Part shown: positions 34,874 to 43,854 of the stretch, one piece after another | Position numbering within the stretch: the first letter of the stretch is position 1 | Layout of the letters: every line of letters starts with the position of its first letter | Notes under the pieces: generated by a model | The model's input: the letters and a program-made list of their open reading frames with translations, nothing else | Databases searched by the model: none | Told to the model about the DNA's origin: nothing | From: Niveispirillum fermenti | Lineage (GTDB): Bacteria; Pseudomonadota; Alphaproteobacteria; Azospirillales; Azospirillaceae | Length of the DNA stretch: 64,000 nt | Assembly (NCBI RefSeq): GCF_048066175.1 | Contig: NZ_JBLTXA010000003.1 | Span: 62,001-126,000 of the forward strand | Direction of reading: 5' to 3' | Translations under genes and position numbers: made by a program

Positions 34874-36021
34874 TCCGCTGCCCCCGCCGCCTGGATGCCG
34901 CCCGTCTCCACCTCCCGCACGCGGGCTTCCAGGCTGGGGGTGCGACGGCCCAGCCAGAGATAGAGACCGCTGCCCAGCACGATCGTGGTGAAGAGGGTCA
35001 GCACCGCCCATAGCAGTTTCAGCGGCAGCCCGCCGTAATCCCCGAAATGCAGCGGCCGCGACAGCATCAGCGCTTGCATATACCAGGGCATGGGCCGGGC
35101 GGCCGTCAGGTCGCCGGTACTGGCATCGACCAGGGCGGGGGTCAGCAGTTCCTTGGTCAGCGGCGTGGCCCCTTGCAGGAACACGCCGTAATGATGGCGG
35201 GTGGAATAGGCCGTGCCGGGGAAGGCCACGAATTGCGGCCGGCTGTTGGGCACGGCGGCCTTGGCCGCCTCCACCGCGTCATGCAGGGAGGCCAGGTCGC
35301 GCGTCACCACCCCTTCCCGGTCGCCATAGGCGCTGGTCAGCGCCGCGAGCTGCCCGCGCTGCCATGCCTGGACGATGGGCGTGTCGAAGGCGTTCAGCAC
35401 GCCCGTCAGCCCCACCACCAGGGCCCAGGCCAGGGACACGATGCCCAGCAGATTATGGTAATCCAGCCATTTCAGCCGTGTGCTGCGCGTTGTCCGCACC
35501 GTACCGAACGGCAGCTTGCGCATGAAGGGCGCGTAAAGCACCACACCCGACACGATGGCCACCAGGAACAGGATGCCCATCACACCCAGGAACAGCATGC
35601 CGGGCAGCCCCAGGAACATGTCGGTGTGGAGCTGCAGCAGGAAATGCATGAAGCCGCTATCATCGATGATGCCGACCAGTTCGCCCGTGCGCTGGTCAAA
35701 CGACCGGATGGTCATCTCCTTGGCGGTGACATCGGGGCGCGGACCGGTGGTGATGTTCACCACGGGCCGGTCCTCGTCGAAGCTCATGAACAGCCCGATC
35801 TCGCCGGGACGGGAGGACAGCGCGATGGCCATCATCTCGTCCAGCGTCTTCAGCCCGGCATCGGTGTCGGCCAGGACCTGCCTTTCCTCCGTCAGCGCCT
35901 CGATCTCGTCATGGAAGATCAGCGGCAGCCCCGTGATGCACAACATCAACAGAAAGGCCGTGCAGATGATGCTCGTCCATTTATGGATCAGGAACCAGGC
36001 CCGGATGGTTGCCGAGGTCAT
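34870..36021 (-). CDS. PepSY-associated membrane protein, iron-uptake related
   Basis: The product has 383 residues. Four membrane helices are visible: LIHKWTSIICTAFLLMLCITGLPLIF, MLFLGVMGILFLVAIVSGVVLY, LLGIVSLAWALVVGLTGVLNA and LLWAVLTLFTTIVLGSGLYLWLG, with PepSY-type periplasmic segments between them. HKW near the first helix and DYHNLLG are typical of the PepSY_TM family, whose members in TonB-receptor operons are linked to siderophore iron reduction or release. The start at 36021 is chosen over upstream codons because it begins right before the first helix. A Fur box lies 21 bases upstream. Confidence 0.9.
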   Translation of the reverse strand: MTSATIRAWFLIHKWTSIICTAFLLMLCITGLPLIFHDEIEALTEERQVLADTDAGLKTLDEMMAIALSSRPGEIGLFMSFDEDRPVVNITTGPRPDVTAKEMTIRSFDQRTGELVGIIDDSGFMHFLLQLHTDMFLGLPGMLFLGVMGILFLVAIVSGVVLYAPFMRKLPFGTVRTTRSTRLKWLDYHNLLGIVSLAWALVVGLTGVLNAFDTPIVQAWQRGQLAALTSAYGDREGVVTRDLASLHDAVEAAKAAVPNSRPQFVAFPGTAYSTRHHYGVFLQGATPLTKELLTPALVDASTGDLTAARPMPWYMQALMLSRPLHFGDYGGLPLKLLWAVLTLFTTIVLGSGLYLWLGRRTPSLEARVREVETGGIQAAGAAE

Positions 36022-36041
36022 GAATATCCCGCAAGGCGAAG

Positions 36042-36060
36042 GATTATGATAGTCATTATC
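36042..36060 (-). promoter_or_regulatory. Fur box upstream of the PepSY/TonB-receptor operon
   Basis: On the minus strand the site reads GATAATGACTATCATAATC, matching 16 of 19 bases of the Fur consensus GATAATGATAATCATTATC. It lies just upstream of the first gene of an iron-uptake operon, so repression by Fur (or a related alphaproteobacterial regulator) when iron is plentiful is likely. Confidence 0.8.
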
Positions 36061-36227
36061 AATTCTTATAGGCGCCAAAGCCTGGGCCGGCAAGCCGGTT
36101 CCCGGCATGGTGGGCGGCGTGGCCCGGACACGACAGGAATTGGCCCGCAAGCAAAACGGCCTGCCGGGCGGCATTACGCCCCGCAGGCCGGGATGGGCGG
36201 CATGGGTACTGTCGGGGAAGGGGACGG

Positions 36228-36644
36228 TCAGCCTGTCAGGTCTTCCATGGTGCGGCGGACCACACGCACGATCTCGGCCCCGCGCTTGTGCGCATCCTCA
36301 CCCAGGCTGCTGACGATGACCGACAGCTCGATCTCCGTGGTGGGCGCGTAGCGGGCGACCTCGGCCAGCAGATGGTTGCTCATCACCTCTTCCCGGTCCA
36401 CGGCCAGGTTGCGGGCGACCTCACTGCGCCAAAGGTTCAGTTCGGCCTGGATCGCGGTTTCGATCTGGGCCTGCTCTTCCTTCCGGCGCAGGTCGCGGTA
36501 ATGCACCAGGATACGCCAGCTCTCACCGGCATAGGCCGTGTCGATCCGCTCGACCTCTACCGTGCGCAGGAAATTGGCGACCCGATGCTCATCATCCTCG
36601 GCGCTCGCGTCGCGGATGGTGAAGGTCCGAAGCTCAAGATTCAT
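36228..36644 (-). CDS. Protein with an HRDC-protein-like N-terminus, function unknown
   Basis: The product has 138 residues from the ATG at 36644 with AGG 8 bases upstream. The N-terminal 60 residues (MNLELRTFTIRDAS..DDEHRVANFLRTVEVERIDTAYAGESWRILVHYRD) resemble the segment preceding HRDC domains in certain bacterial proteins, but no HRDC domain follows. The rest is a charged helical region ending in EIVRVVRRTMEDLTG. Cytoplasmic; no partner gene is adjacent. Confidence 0.65.
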   Translation of the reverse strand: MNLELRTFTIRDASAEDDEHRVANFLRTVEVERIDTAYAGESWRILVHYRDLRRKEEQAQIETAIQAELNLWRSEVARNLAVDREEVMSNHLLAEVARYAPTTEIELSVIVSSLGEDAHKRGAEIVRVVRRTMEDLTG

Positions 36645-36830
36645 GATGAAAACCTGCCGCTGGTGACCTGATGCGGGCACCTGTACCGACCCGGCGGCAC
36701 TGCCCGGCTGCTGCGTCCGGTCGCACCGCCCGGTGGAAGGGCCCATCCCGCGCACTATACCGTGGGCGTGTGACAGTGGCATCTATCTTCACGTATGGGT
36801 CGGGGGGCATGGAAACCGACCGGAAAACAG

Positions 36831-36863
36831 CAACGGCCCCGCGGTGATGCCGCGGGGCCGTTG
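36831..36863 (-). terminator. Intrinsic terminator of the sapC-like gene
   Basis: CAACGGCCCCGCGG pairs perfectly with CCGCGGGGCCGTTG around a 5-base loop. On the minus strand it is followed by CTGTTTTCC. It lies about 60 bases beyond the gene's stop codon. Confidence 0.8.
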
Positions 36864-36921
36864 CCAGCCGCCAACCCGCCGTCACAAGGCGGGCACGCTC
36901 AAGGCCTGAAGCCTGATCACG

Positions 36922-37665
36922 TCAGGCCGCGGTGCCCAGCCGGTCGACCAGATTCTGCCAGCGGCCCAGCGACACGAAATGGGCATAGACCAGACCGATC
37001 CAGTTGCGCTTGCGCCATTCCAGGAACACCTCGTCTGGCAGGGCGTTGAACTTGGCCTCGTCGATGATGCGGAAACCGGACAGCGACAGGCGCTTGCCGT
37101 CGGGGGTCACCACCTCGGCGCGCTGGTCGACCAGCAGGTCCAGCTTCTGCACTTCGTCGCAGAAAAGCTGGGTCTGACGGGCGGAATTGTTGAAGGCCAC
37201 GCAATAGTTCAGGATGTCCTCGCCATCCTTGGTGCCCTTGCCATTCTCAAACAGCGGCATGTCGCCATCGGGACCAACCAGGCGTGCATCCTCTTCCATG
37301 ATCAGGATGAGGCGCTTGTCTTCCGGCATTTCCACCAGAAGGAAAGGGTAGCGGCCGATATAGGCCGGCACCTGGACATTCTTGGCCCAGGCGCCATCCT
37401 TGTCCACGAACAGGTTTTCACCCGCGCGCAGGCCCGACAGTGCCATCACGCCCGCATTCGGACCGGGGCCGAACACCAGCGGATAGAAATTCTGGAGCTG
37501 CGGCATCTCCTCGGCCAGCACCGGGATCGCGTGGATATTGGCAGCATACTCGAAGCTGCGGTTGCGCTTCACCTTGACATTGGCGTGCCGCTCCGCGCTG
37601 ACGGGCACGGGGTTGTTGTACAGCAGCGGCATCTGGGGGGCGTCGGCGTTGGCGACGTCGGTCAT
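36922..37665 (-). CDS. SapC family protein
   Basis: The product has 247 residues from MTDVANADAPQMPLLYNNPVPVSAERHAN. It contains the SapC-family core: IHAIPVLAEEMPQLQNFYPLVFGPG, NLFVDKDGAWAKNVQVPAYIGRYPFLLVE, and CVAFNNSARQTQLFCDEVQKLDLL. The family is named after a Campylobacter S-layer-linked gene, but its molecular function is unknown. No signal peptide is seen. It is divergent from the LysR gene. Confidence 0.9.
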   Translation of the reverse strand: MTDVANADAPQMPLLYNNPVPVSAERHANVKVKRNRSFEYAANIHAIPVLAEEMPQLQNFYPLVFGPGPNAGVMALSGLRAGENLFVDKDGAWAKNVQVPAYIGRYPFLLVEMPEDKRLILIMEEDARLVGPDGDMPLFENGKGTKDGEDILNYCVAFNNSARQTQLFCDEVQKLDLLVDQRAEVVTPDGKRLSLSGFRIIDEAKFNALPDEVFLEWRKRNWIGLVYAHFVSLGRWQNLVDRLGTAA

Positions 37666-37978
37666 CTTGGTCAGTCCCGGCAAAAGGTATGGCAAGGGCG
37701 GTTGCCCGCCCGGTGCTGGAGCCATTCAACTGCCGCAAACCACCCCCCCTGTCAATGCCGGTGGCATGGGTTTTCAGCCGTGAAACGGCACGAAAGCAGG
37801 CCGAAAAGCAGGGAAAAGGGCCAGAAGGGACGGGTGGGGGGCGGTGCCTGGCGGGCCATGCTGGCGACTCCGGATCGGGGGGGAAGGTTCTGCCCGCATG
37901 ATCGGGCTTTCCCGCCTTGACGTCGAACACCGATCCAATACAGTCGCTGTAACTTGTCGTTACAGCAAAGGTCGCGCC
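37666..37978. other. Divergent intergenic region between sapC-like and LysR genes
   Basis: It holds the palindrome at 37946-37966; elsewhere I see no gene or strong structure. Confidence 0.5.
37946..37966 (+). promoter_or_regulatory. Candidate operator in front of the LysR gene
   Basis: GCTGTAA-CTTGTCG-TTACAGC is a perfect 7-bp inverted repeat with a 7-base centre, containing T-N11-A as expected for LysR-type binding sites. It ends 12 bases before the LysR start codon, in the region divergent with sapC, consistent with autoregulation. Confidence 0.6.
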
Positions 37979-38899
37979 ATGCGCCGGTTGCCGCCCATGA
38001 CCATGCTGCGCGCGTTCGAGGCTGCGGCGCGCCACGAAAGCCTGTCGCGCGCGGCGGAGGAACTGAATGTGGCCCATCCGGCCCTGTCCCGGCAGGTCCG
38101 GGATCTGGAGTCCTGGCTGGGCTGCGCCCTGTTCACGCGGCACAATCGCGGCCTGTCGCTGACGGAGGCGGGCCGGGTCTATCGCGATGCGGCGGTTGCC
38201 GCCTTCGACCTGCTTGAAACGGCGACCGGCCTGCTGCGCACGGCCCCGCCGCAGGCGGGCCGGACACGTCTGGTCCTGTCGGTCGAGCCGTCCTTTGCCC
38301 AGCGCTGGCTGGTGCCACGGCTGGGCGATTTCCGCACCCGCAACCCGCTGGTGGAGGTGGTGGTGGATGCCACCCGCGCGCCGGCCGATTTCCGCAAGGG
38401 TGGGGCCGACCTGGGCATCCGCTACGGCAATGGTCCCTGGTCGGGTCTGCAGGCGCAGCTTCTATGGGCGGTGGAGAATTTCCCCGTATGCGCGCCGGGT
38501 CTGGCGGCCGGGCTGCCGGCCGATCCGGTGGGGTTGCTGGCCGGCGACCTGCTGCTGGAGGAGATGGACATGCCCTGGCATGCCTGGTTCCGTGCGGCGG
38601 GCATCGGGGTTGCGGGGCCGCTGCGGGGGCCGCGCTTCTATGATGCGGGAAACGCCATTGATGCCGCGGTGGCGGGGCAGGGGGTGGCGCTGGGTGACGC
38701 GATCCTGGCGGCCGACGACGTGGCGGCGGGCCGGCTGGTCCGGCCCTATCCGCAGACGGCGGTCCATGACGCCTACCATCTGGTCGCCCCCGCCCCGCAT
38801 TTCCGCCGCCCGGCCGTAAGGGCCTTCATCGACTGGGTGGTGGCGGCGATGCGAGATTTCCATGCGCGGCGGGCGGGGCACTCCCCGCCCGGTATCTGA
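37979..38899 (+). CDS. LysR-family transcriptional regulator (GcvA-like)
   Basis: The product has 306 residues. The N-terminal helix-turn-helix reads PPMTMLRAFEAAARHESLSRAAEELNVAHPALSRQVRDLESWLGCALFTR, with the GcvA-type LPPMTMLRAFEAAARH opening. The substrate-binding domain includes ADFRKGGADLGIRYGNGPWSGLQAQLLW and AAVAGQGVALGDAILAADDVAAGRLVRP. The effector is unknown. It may control itself and the divergent sapC-like gene. Confidence 0.93.
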   Translation: MRRLPPMTMLRAFEAAARHESLSRAAEELNVAHPALSRQVRDLESWLGCALFTRHNRGLSLTEAGRVYRDAAVAAFDLLETATGLLRTAPPQAGRTRLVLSVEPSFAQRWLVPRLGDFRTRNPLVEVVVDATRAPADFRKGGADLGIRYGNGPWSGLQAQLLWAVENFPVCAPGLAAGLPADPVGLLAGDLLLEEMDMPWHAWFRAAGIGVAGPLRGPRFYDAGNAIDAAVAGQGVALGDAILAADDVAAGRLVRPYPQTAVHDAYHLVAPAPHFRRPAVRAFIDWVVAAMRDFHARRAGHSPPGI

Positions 38900-38934
38900 G
38901 CCCGGAGACCGGACAAGGTCATCGGGACCGGATA

Positions 38935-39780
38935 TCAGTCGCGCAGCAGGTCATTGATGGAGGTCTTGGAGCGGGTCTGGGCATCCACCCGCTTCACGAT
39001 CACGGCACAGGACAGGGACGGGCCGGGCGTGCCGTCGGGCAGCGGCTTGCCCGGCAGGCTGCCGGGGACCACCACCGAATAGGCCGGGACACGGCCCACG
39101 AACACCTCGCCCGTGGTGCGGTCGATGATCTTGGTCGTGGCGCTGATGAACACGCCCATGGACAGCACGGCACCCTGTTCCACGATCACGCCTTCCACCA
39201 CTTCGGACCGCGCGCCGATGAAGCAATCATCCTCGATGATCACGGGGCCGGCCTGCAGCGGTTCCAGCACGCCGCCGATGCCGACGCCGCCGGACAGATG
39301 CACGTTCTTGCCGATCTGGGCGCAGGAACCGACCGTAGCCCAGGTATCGACCATGGTCCCCTGGTCCACGAAGGCGCCGACATTGACGAAGCCGGGCATC
39401 AGCACGACACCGGGGGCGACATAGGCGCTGCGGCGCACGACGCTGCCCGGGACGGCGCGGAAGCCGGCCTGGCGCCAGGCATTCTCGTCCCAGCCCTCGA
39501 ACTTGGACGGCACTTTGTCCCACCAGTAGGCGCCGCCGGGGCCGCCGGCGATCATGCTGTTGTCATTCAGGCGGAAGGACAGCAGCACCGCCTTCTTCAG
39601 CCACTGGTTGACGACCCAGGCGCCGTCCACCTTGGCGGCCACGCGGGCATCGCCGGCATCCAGCAGCGACAGGGCCCGGTTCACGGCGTCGCGCACGTCG
39701 CCCGTGGTGGAAAAGCCAAGGCTGGCCCGGTCTTCCCAGGCCTGGTCGATGATACGGGCGAGATCGGCGTGGCTGGTCAT
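38935..39780 (-). CDS. dapD: Tetrahydrodipicolinate N-succinyltransferase
   Basis: The product has 281 residues from MTSHADLARIIDQAWEDRASL; ATG at 39810 would extend without support. The left-handed beta-helix repeats are visible (ADMGVFISATTKIIDRTTGEVF-like hexapeptide pattern; KNVHLSGGVGIGGVLEPLQAGPVIIEDDCFIGARSEVVEGVIVE). It performs the succinylase step of lysine/diaminopimelate synthesis. A HAD nucleotidase gene lies upstream on the same strand, the usual alphaproteobacterial arrangement. Confidence 0.96.
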   Translation of the reverse strand: MTSHADLARIIDQAWEDRASLGFSTTGDVRDAVNRALSLLDAGDARVAAKVDGAWVVNQWLKKAVLLSFRLNDNSMIAGGPGGAYWWDKVPSKFEGWDENAWRQAGFRAVPGSVVRRSAYVAPGVVLMPGFVNVGAFVDQGTMVDTWATVGSCAQIGKNVHLSGGVGIGGVLEPLQAGPVIIEDDCFIGARSEVVEGVIVEQGAVLSMGVFISATTKIIDRTTGEVFVGRVPAYSVVVPGSLPGKPLPDGTPGPSLSCAVIVKRVDAQTRSKTSINDLLRD

Positions 39781-39868
39781 CGCGGGGGCTGTCCCTATCG
39801 TCGGTTTCAAGATCGGCGGGGACTTTGTGCGTCCCCATCCGCCCTGTCAACGCGGGTGCCCGCAGGGC

Positions 39869-39944
39869 GCCCATGCCCCCCAGGGGCGCCGGTCCATGCC
39901 CCCCAGGGGGCGCCGGTCCATGCCCCCCCAGGGGCGCCGGCCAT
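39869..39944. repeat. Short tandem repeat, about three 24-25 bp units
   Basis: The unit GGCGCCGGTCCATGCCCCCC followed by AGGG is repeated about three times with small C/G-run length differences. Each unit can fold (GCCCC..GGGGC). It fills part of the 199-base gap between the HAD gene and dapD. Confidence 0.85.
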
Positions 39945-39979
39945 CCCCGCCCGAGCCCCCTGCCGTGCGGGGCGCGCGA

Positions 39980-40732
39980 TCAGCGCCGGCGCGCCGCCAG
40001 CCCCTCCAGCCAGGTTTCCACATCATCGATGACGTGATGCACATGCGGGCCGGGATGCTGGATGGCCTGCGGCTTGAACTCTCCCTTCATCTCCGGGTGC
40101 GAGAACTCGCTTTCGGTGCGCACCCAGACGGTGGTCATCCCCATCTCGGCGGCGGGCCCCAGATTGCGGTGCAGATCCTCCACCATCACGGCGCGCGACG
40201 GTTCCAGCGCGAAGCGGCGGGCCATGGCTGCATAGGTCGCAGGATCGGGCTTTGGCACGTAATCGGCGGCGACGATGTCGAAGATGCCGTCGAACTGGTC
40301 CGCCACCCCCAACCGCGTCAGCACATTCTCCGCATGGCGCACCGACCCGTTGGTGAAGACCAGCTTGCGTCCCGGAAGCGCGCGCAGGGCCGCCGCCATG
40401 GCGGGCGAGGGGGCCACCGGCGTCACGTCGATATCGTGGACATAATCCAGGAAGGCCGCCGGATCCATGCCGTGATGGATCATCATGCCGCGCAGCGATG
40501 TGCCGTGGCGCAGATAATAATCCTTCTGCCGGGCCCGTGCCGCCTCCCGGTCCAGTGCCAGTTCGCGCGCGATATAATCCGTGATGCGGACATCGACCTG
40601 TGCGAACAGGTTGCATCGGGCGGGATAAAGCGTGTTGTCCAGATCGAACACCCATTGGTCCACATGGGCGAAGGGATCGGCAACCGGTGAACCCGCGGGC
40701 GGCGGAATGGTTTGGTGATCGACTTTCATCAT
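39980..40732 (-). CDS. HAD-superfamily pyrimidine 5'-nucleotidase-like protein
   Basis: The product has 250 residues. Motif I is VFDLDNTLYPARCNLF (about residue 28), motif II is KLVFTNGSVRHAENVL, and the lysine motif III is VPKPDPATY with motif IV VMVEDLHRNL. DLDNTLYP and the cap sequence match the SDT1-like pyrimidine 5'-nucleotidase family. AAGGA precedes two adjacent ATG codons (40732, 40729). It is upstream of dapD on the same strand. Confidence 0.92.
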   Translation of the reverse strand: MMKVDHQTIPPPAGSPVADPFAHVDQWVFDLDNTLYPARCNLFAQVDVRITDYIARELALDREAARARQKDYYLRHGTSLRGMMIHHGMDPAAFLDYVHDIDVTPVAPSPAMAAALRALPGRKLVFTNGSVRHAENVLTRLGVADQFDGIFDIVAADYVPKPDPATYAAMARRFALEPSRAVMVEDLHRNLGPAAEMGMTTVWVRTESEFSHPEMKGEFKPQAIQHPGPHVHHVIDDVETWLEGLAARRR

Positions 40733-40834
40733 GTCCTTAAGATGATCATGCCCGGCAGGGACCGCAAGTGCGATGGACCCGGCGGCGGGAGTGGAGTACC
40801 ACTTGCTGTTGTCCCCCAGGGCTTTGACAGGAGC

Positions 40835-42520
40835 ATGGCCGCCTTGCCCCCCGATGAAGGTTCGATACCGCCCGGCGATGGTGCGGATGCCCTGGCAGGC
40901 CTTATGCATGGCTGGCCCGGCCCGGCGCTGGCCATTTGCGGCGACGGACGGGTGCGCTCCTGGAACGAGTCGGCGCGGGTGATGGCCAGCCGGCATGATG
41001 GCTGGCTGACGGAACTGGCCCGCTGGGTGGGGACCGGCGGCGCGCTGAACGAACCCTGCCGCTCGGTGCCTGTGGAAACCGGCAGTGGACCGGGAGTGGT
41101 GGAATTCACGACCGTGCTGCTGCCCCAGGGCATCGTCGCCTGCCTGGGCCGCGATGTGACGCTGGAACGGCGTCTGCGGCATGCCCTGACCGAGTCGCGC
41201 CAGCGCTACAAGGATCTCGTCGATGTCTCGTCCGATTTTGCATGGGAAGTGGGGCCGGACGGGCGATTCGTTTTCGTCTCCTCGGCGGGGGCCATCGGCT
41301 ACCATCCCGATGACCTGATCGGACGCCACCCGTCGGAATTCGTGCTGTCCGACTTCGCCGACCAGCCGCTGCCCTTCGATACGGCCGTGGGGATCGAACG
41401 GACGGAGGTCTGGTTGCGGGCCAAGGATGGGGAGGCCGCCTGCCTGATCTCCTCCGCCGTGCCGCTGATCGGGGTGGATGGCGGCTGGATCGGCGCGCGC
41501 GGGGCCTGCCGCGACATTACCGAAGCGCGCGTAAAGGGCATGGAACTGGCCCAGGTCCGCCTGCGCGAGAAATATCTGGGCTATATCGTCTCCTCCACGC
41601 GCGACGACGTGGACCCGGCCAAGACGCTGGAGATTGCGGTGGGCGTGGCCGTCAACGCCACGGGTGCCGGCGGGGCCATGCTCTATGCCCGCACGGGCGA
41701 TGTCTTCTCCCGCGCAGCCGGCCAGGGCCTGCTGCCGGAAGGGCTCCGCCCGGCCATCGCACCGTTCCTGGAACAGGTGGCCGGACAGCCGACGCCTACC
41801 ATCAGCCGGGCCGGCGGCTGGACCCTGCTGGCCACCCGGACCCTTTTCCGCCACGAGGTCAACGGCGCCGTGCTGGTCTGGCGCGACGACGGCCAGGACT
41901 GGAACGAGGATGACCTGTCCATGGTCCAGGCCATCGCCGACCAGGTGGGCGTGGCCGTGGCCCAGGCCCGTTACCAGGAACGGCTGAAGACCCTTTCCGA
42001 GCGCGACGGGCTGACCGGCCTCTACAACCGCCGCACCTTCATGGAGATGCTGGAGGCGCGGCTGGACAAGCAGACGGGTGGCGGTTCGGCCCTGCTCTAT
42101 TTCGATCTCGACAATTTCAAGGCGGTCAACGACAAGTTGGGCCATGGGGCCGGCGATGACGTGCTGCGCGCCGTGGGCGAGCTGCTGGGACGGCTGGCAC
42201 GCCCGGGCGACCTGTCGGGCCGGCTGGGCGGGGACGAGTTCGTGCTTTGGATCGACCGCGTGGACCAGGGGCAGGCGCTGGCCGTGGCCGACCGCCTGCT
42301 GCGCGAGGCGGCGGAGTTCCTGCGGCCCCTGTCGGCGACGCACGACAAGCCGCTGGGTGTCTCCGTCGGTGTCGCCTTCTATCGCGGCGGTTCGGGGGAG
42401 CCTGCACAGGGGCTTGTCGACCGGGGCGACCAGGGAATGTATGCTGCCAAGCGCATGGGCAAGGGCCATCGCGCGCTGGCACCGGGATTCGAGCCGGCGG
42501 GACCGGCGCAGGACAGGTAG
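40835..42520 (+). CDS. PAS-GAF-like-GGDEF diguanylate cyclase
   Basis: The product has about 561 residues from the ATG at 40835; an upstream ATG at 40742 is possible. A first PAS-like segment is followed by a clear PAS domain (RQRYKDLVDVSSDFAWEVGPDGRFVFVSSAGAIGYHPDDLIGR, about residues 120-165), then a GAF-like region and a C-terminal GGDEF domain starting RDGLTGLYNRRTF. The active-site loop is GRLGGDEFVLWI, intact, so it should make cyclic di-GMP. No inhibitory RxxD site is visible at the usual position. No membrane helix is seen; likely cytoplasmic. Confidence 0.93.
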   Translation: MAALPPDEGSIPPGDGADALAGLMHGWPGPALAICGDGRVRSWNESARVMASRHDGWLTELARWVGTGGALNEPCRSVPVETGSGPGVVEFTTVLLPQGIVACLGRDVTLERRLRHALTESRQRYKDLVDVSSDFAWEVGPDGRFVFVSSAGAIGYHPDDLIGRHPSEFVLSDFADQPLPFDTAVGIERTEVWLRAKDGEAACLISSAVPLIGVDGGWIGARGACRDITEARVKGMELAQVRLREKYLGYIVSSTRDDVDPAKTLEIAVGVAVNATGAGGAMLYARTGDVFSRAAGQGLLPEGLRPAIAPFLEQVAGQPTPTISRAGGWTLLATRTLFRHEVNGAVLVWRDDGQDWNEDDLSMVQAIADQVGVAVAQARYQERLKTLSERDGLTGLYNRRTFMEMLEARLDKQTGGGSALLYFDLDNFKAVNDKLGHGAGDDVLRAVGELLGRLARPGDLSGRLGGDEFVLWIDRVDQGQALAVADRLLREAAEFLRPLSATHDKPLGVSVGVAFYRGGSGEPAQGLVDRGDQGMYAAKRMGKGHRALAPGFEPAGPAQDR

Positions 42521-42557
42521 GCCGTCGGGCCGAACCGTCCGATGGATGGAACGATCA

Positions 42558-43850
42558 ATGCGGGTTTCGGGCATGTCAGGTTCGCGCATCCCCCTGGACT
42601 ATGAGACGGCGAAGAAGCTGGCCGCCAGCCAGGACACGGGGGACAGGCGGCTGGTCGCCAGCCGCGCGGACACCCAGCCTGAAATCCTGTTCTTCCTGGC
42701 CAACGATGCCAGCGCGGAGGTGCGGCGGGAAATCGCCCGCAACGATTCGACCCCGCGCCAGGCCGATCTTCTGCTGTGCGGCGATCCCGACGAGGAGGTG
42801 CGCAGCGGCCTGGCGCGCAAGATCGCCCGGCTGCTGCCATCGCTGACGGCGGATCGTGTGGGCCAGTTGGAGCGGATGACGCTGGACATCGTTGAGGCGC
42901 TGGCCCGCGACCAGGCCATCGCCGTGCGCCGCGTCGTGGCCGAAACGCTGAAGGATACCGACGCCGCCCCGCCGCATCTGGTCCAGCAACTGGCCCGTGA
43001 CCTGGAACTGTCGGTCAGCGGCCCGGTCCTGCGCCATTCGCCGTTGCTGACCGATGACGATCTGCTGTCGATCATCGGCAGTCAGCCCATGGACGGCAAG
43101 CTGGTGGCCATCGCGGAACGGGCCGGCCTGTCGGGATCGGTTTCCGAGGCTGTCGCCCGCACGCAGAACGAGGCGGCCGTGGCCGCCCTTCTGGGCAACC
43201 AGTCCGCCCAGATCCGGGAAGAGACGCTGGACCGGATCATCGACATGGCGCCCAGGTTCGAGCCGTGGCACAGCCCGCTGGTCCGCCGTCCGTCCCTGCC
43301 GCCCCAGGCCGCGGCGCGCATCGCGGGCTTTGTCAGCGAACAGTTGCTGAAGGTCCTGGAAACCCGCACCGACCTGCCGGCCGATGTGCGCGGCGCCATC
43401 CGGAGCGCGGTGCAGCAGCGCGCCAATGCCGGCAATCCTGCGCGGGGCGGGGCCGAACCGCTGGGCATCGCCGACCCCGCGGAGGAAGAGGAGCCGAAGG
43501 AACGCCCCATGGACCGCGCGCGTAAGGCGCACGCCGCAGGCAAACTGGACGAGGAGATGATCACCGAGGCGCTGACGAAGGGTGACCGCGGCTTTGTGCT
43601 GGGCGCGCTGTCCCTGCGGGCCGGCGCCCCGCTGGAGGCGGTGGACAAGATCATTGGCGGACAGAGCGCACGCGGCGTCACGGCCCTGTGCTGGAAGGCG
43701 AAACTGTCCATGCGTCTGTGCCGCCAGGTGCAGCTCCGCATCGCGAACATCCCGCCTTCCTCCGTCCTGAACGCCCGCGACGGCAGCCATTATCCCATGT
43801 CGGACAGCGAGATGGTCTGGCAGCTCGAATTTTTCGGCCTGAAAGGCTGA
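42558..43850 (+). CDS. DUF2336 family protein
   Basis: The product has 430 residues; ATG at 42546 and 42573 are alternative starts. The N-terminal part contains HEAT-like helices (LVASRADTQPEILFFLANDASAEVRREIARN, DPDEEVRSGLARKIARLLP) leading into the DUF2336 region (DIVEALARDQAIAVRRVVAETLKD..PHLVQQLARDLELSVSGPVLRHSPLLTDDDLLSII). A Pro/Glu-rich linker precedes a helical C-terminus. The family is alphaproteobacterial and uncharacterised. It sits 4 bases before the CCA-adding enzyme gene and after the cyclase. Confidence 0.9.
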   Translation: MRVSGMSGSRIPLDYETAKKLAASQDTGDRRLVASRADTQPEILFFLANDASAEVRREIARNDSTPRQADLLLCGDPDEEVRSGLARKIARLLPSLTADRVGQLERMTLDIVEALARDQAIAVRRVVAETLKDTDAAPPHLVQQLARDLELSVSGPVLRHSPLLTDDDLLSIIGSQPMDGKLVAIAERAGLSGSVSEAVARTQNEAAVAALLGNQSAQIREETLDRIIDMAPRFEPWHSPLVRRPSLPPQAAARIAGFVSEQLLKVLETRTDLPADVRGAIRSAVQQRANAGNPARGGAEPLGIADPAEEEEPKERPMDRARKAHAAGKLDEEMITEALTKGDRGFVLGALSLRAGAPLEAVDKIIGGQSARGVTALCWKAKLSMRLCRQVQLRIANIPPSSVLNARDGSHYPMSDSEMVWQLEFFGLKG

Positions 43851-43854
43851 AGCA

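Noticed and set aside
39869..39944. Tandem units considered as a CRISPR array
   Set aside because: The units are directly adjacent without unique spacers, and there is no cas gene.
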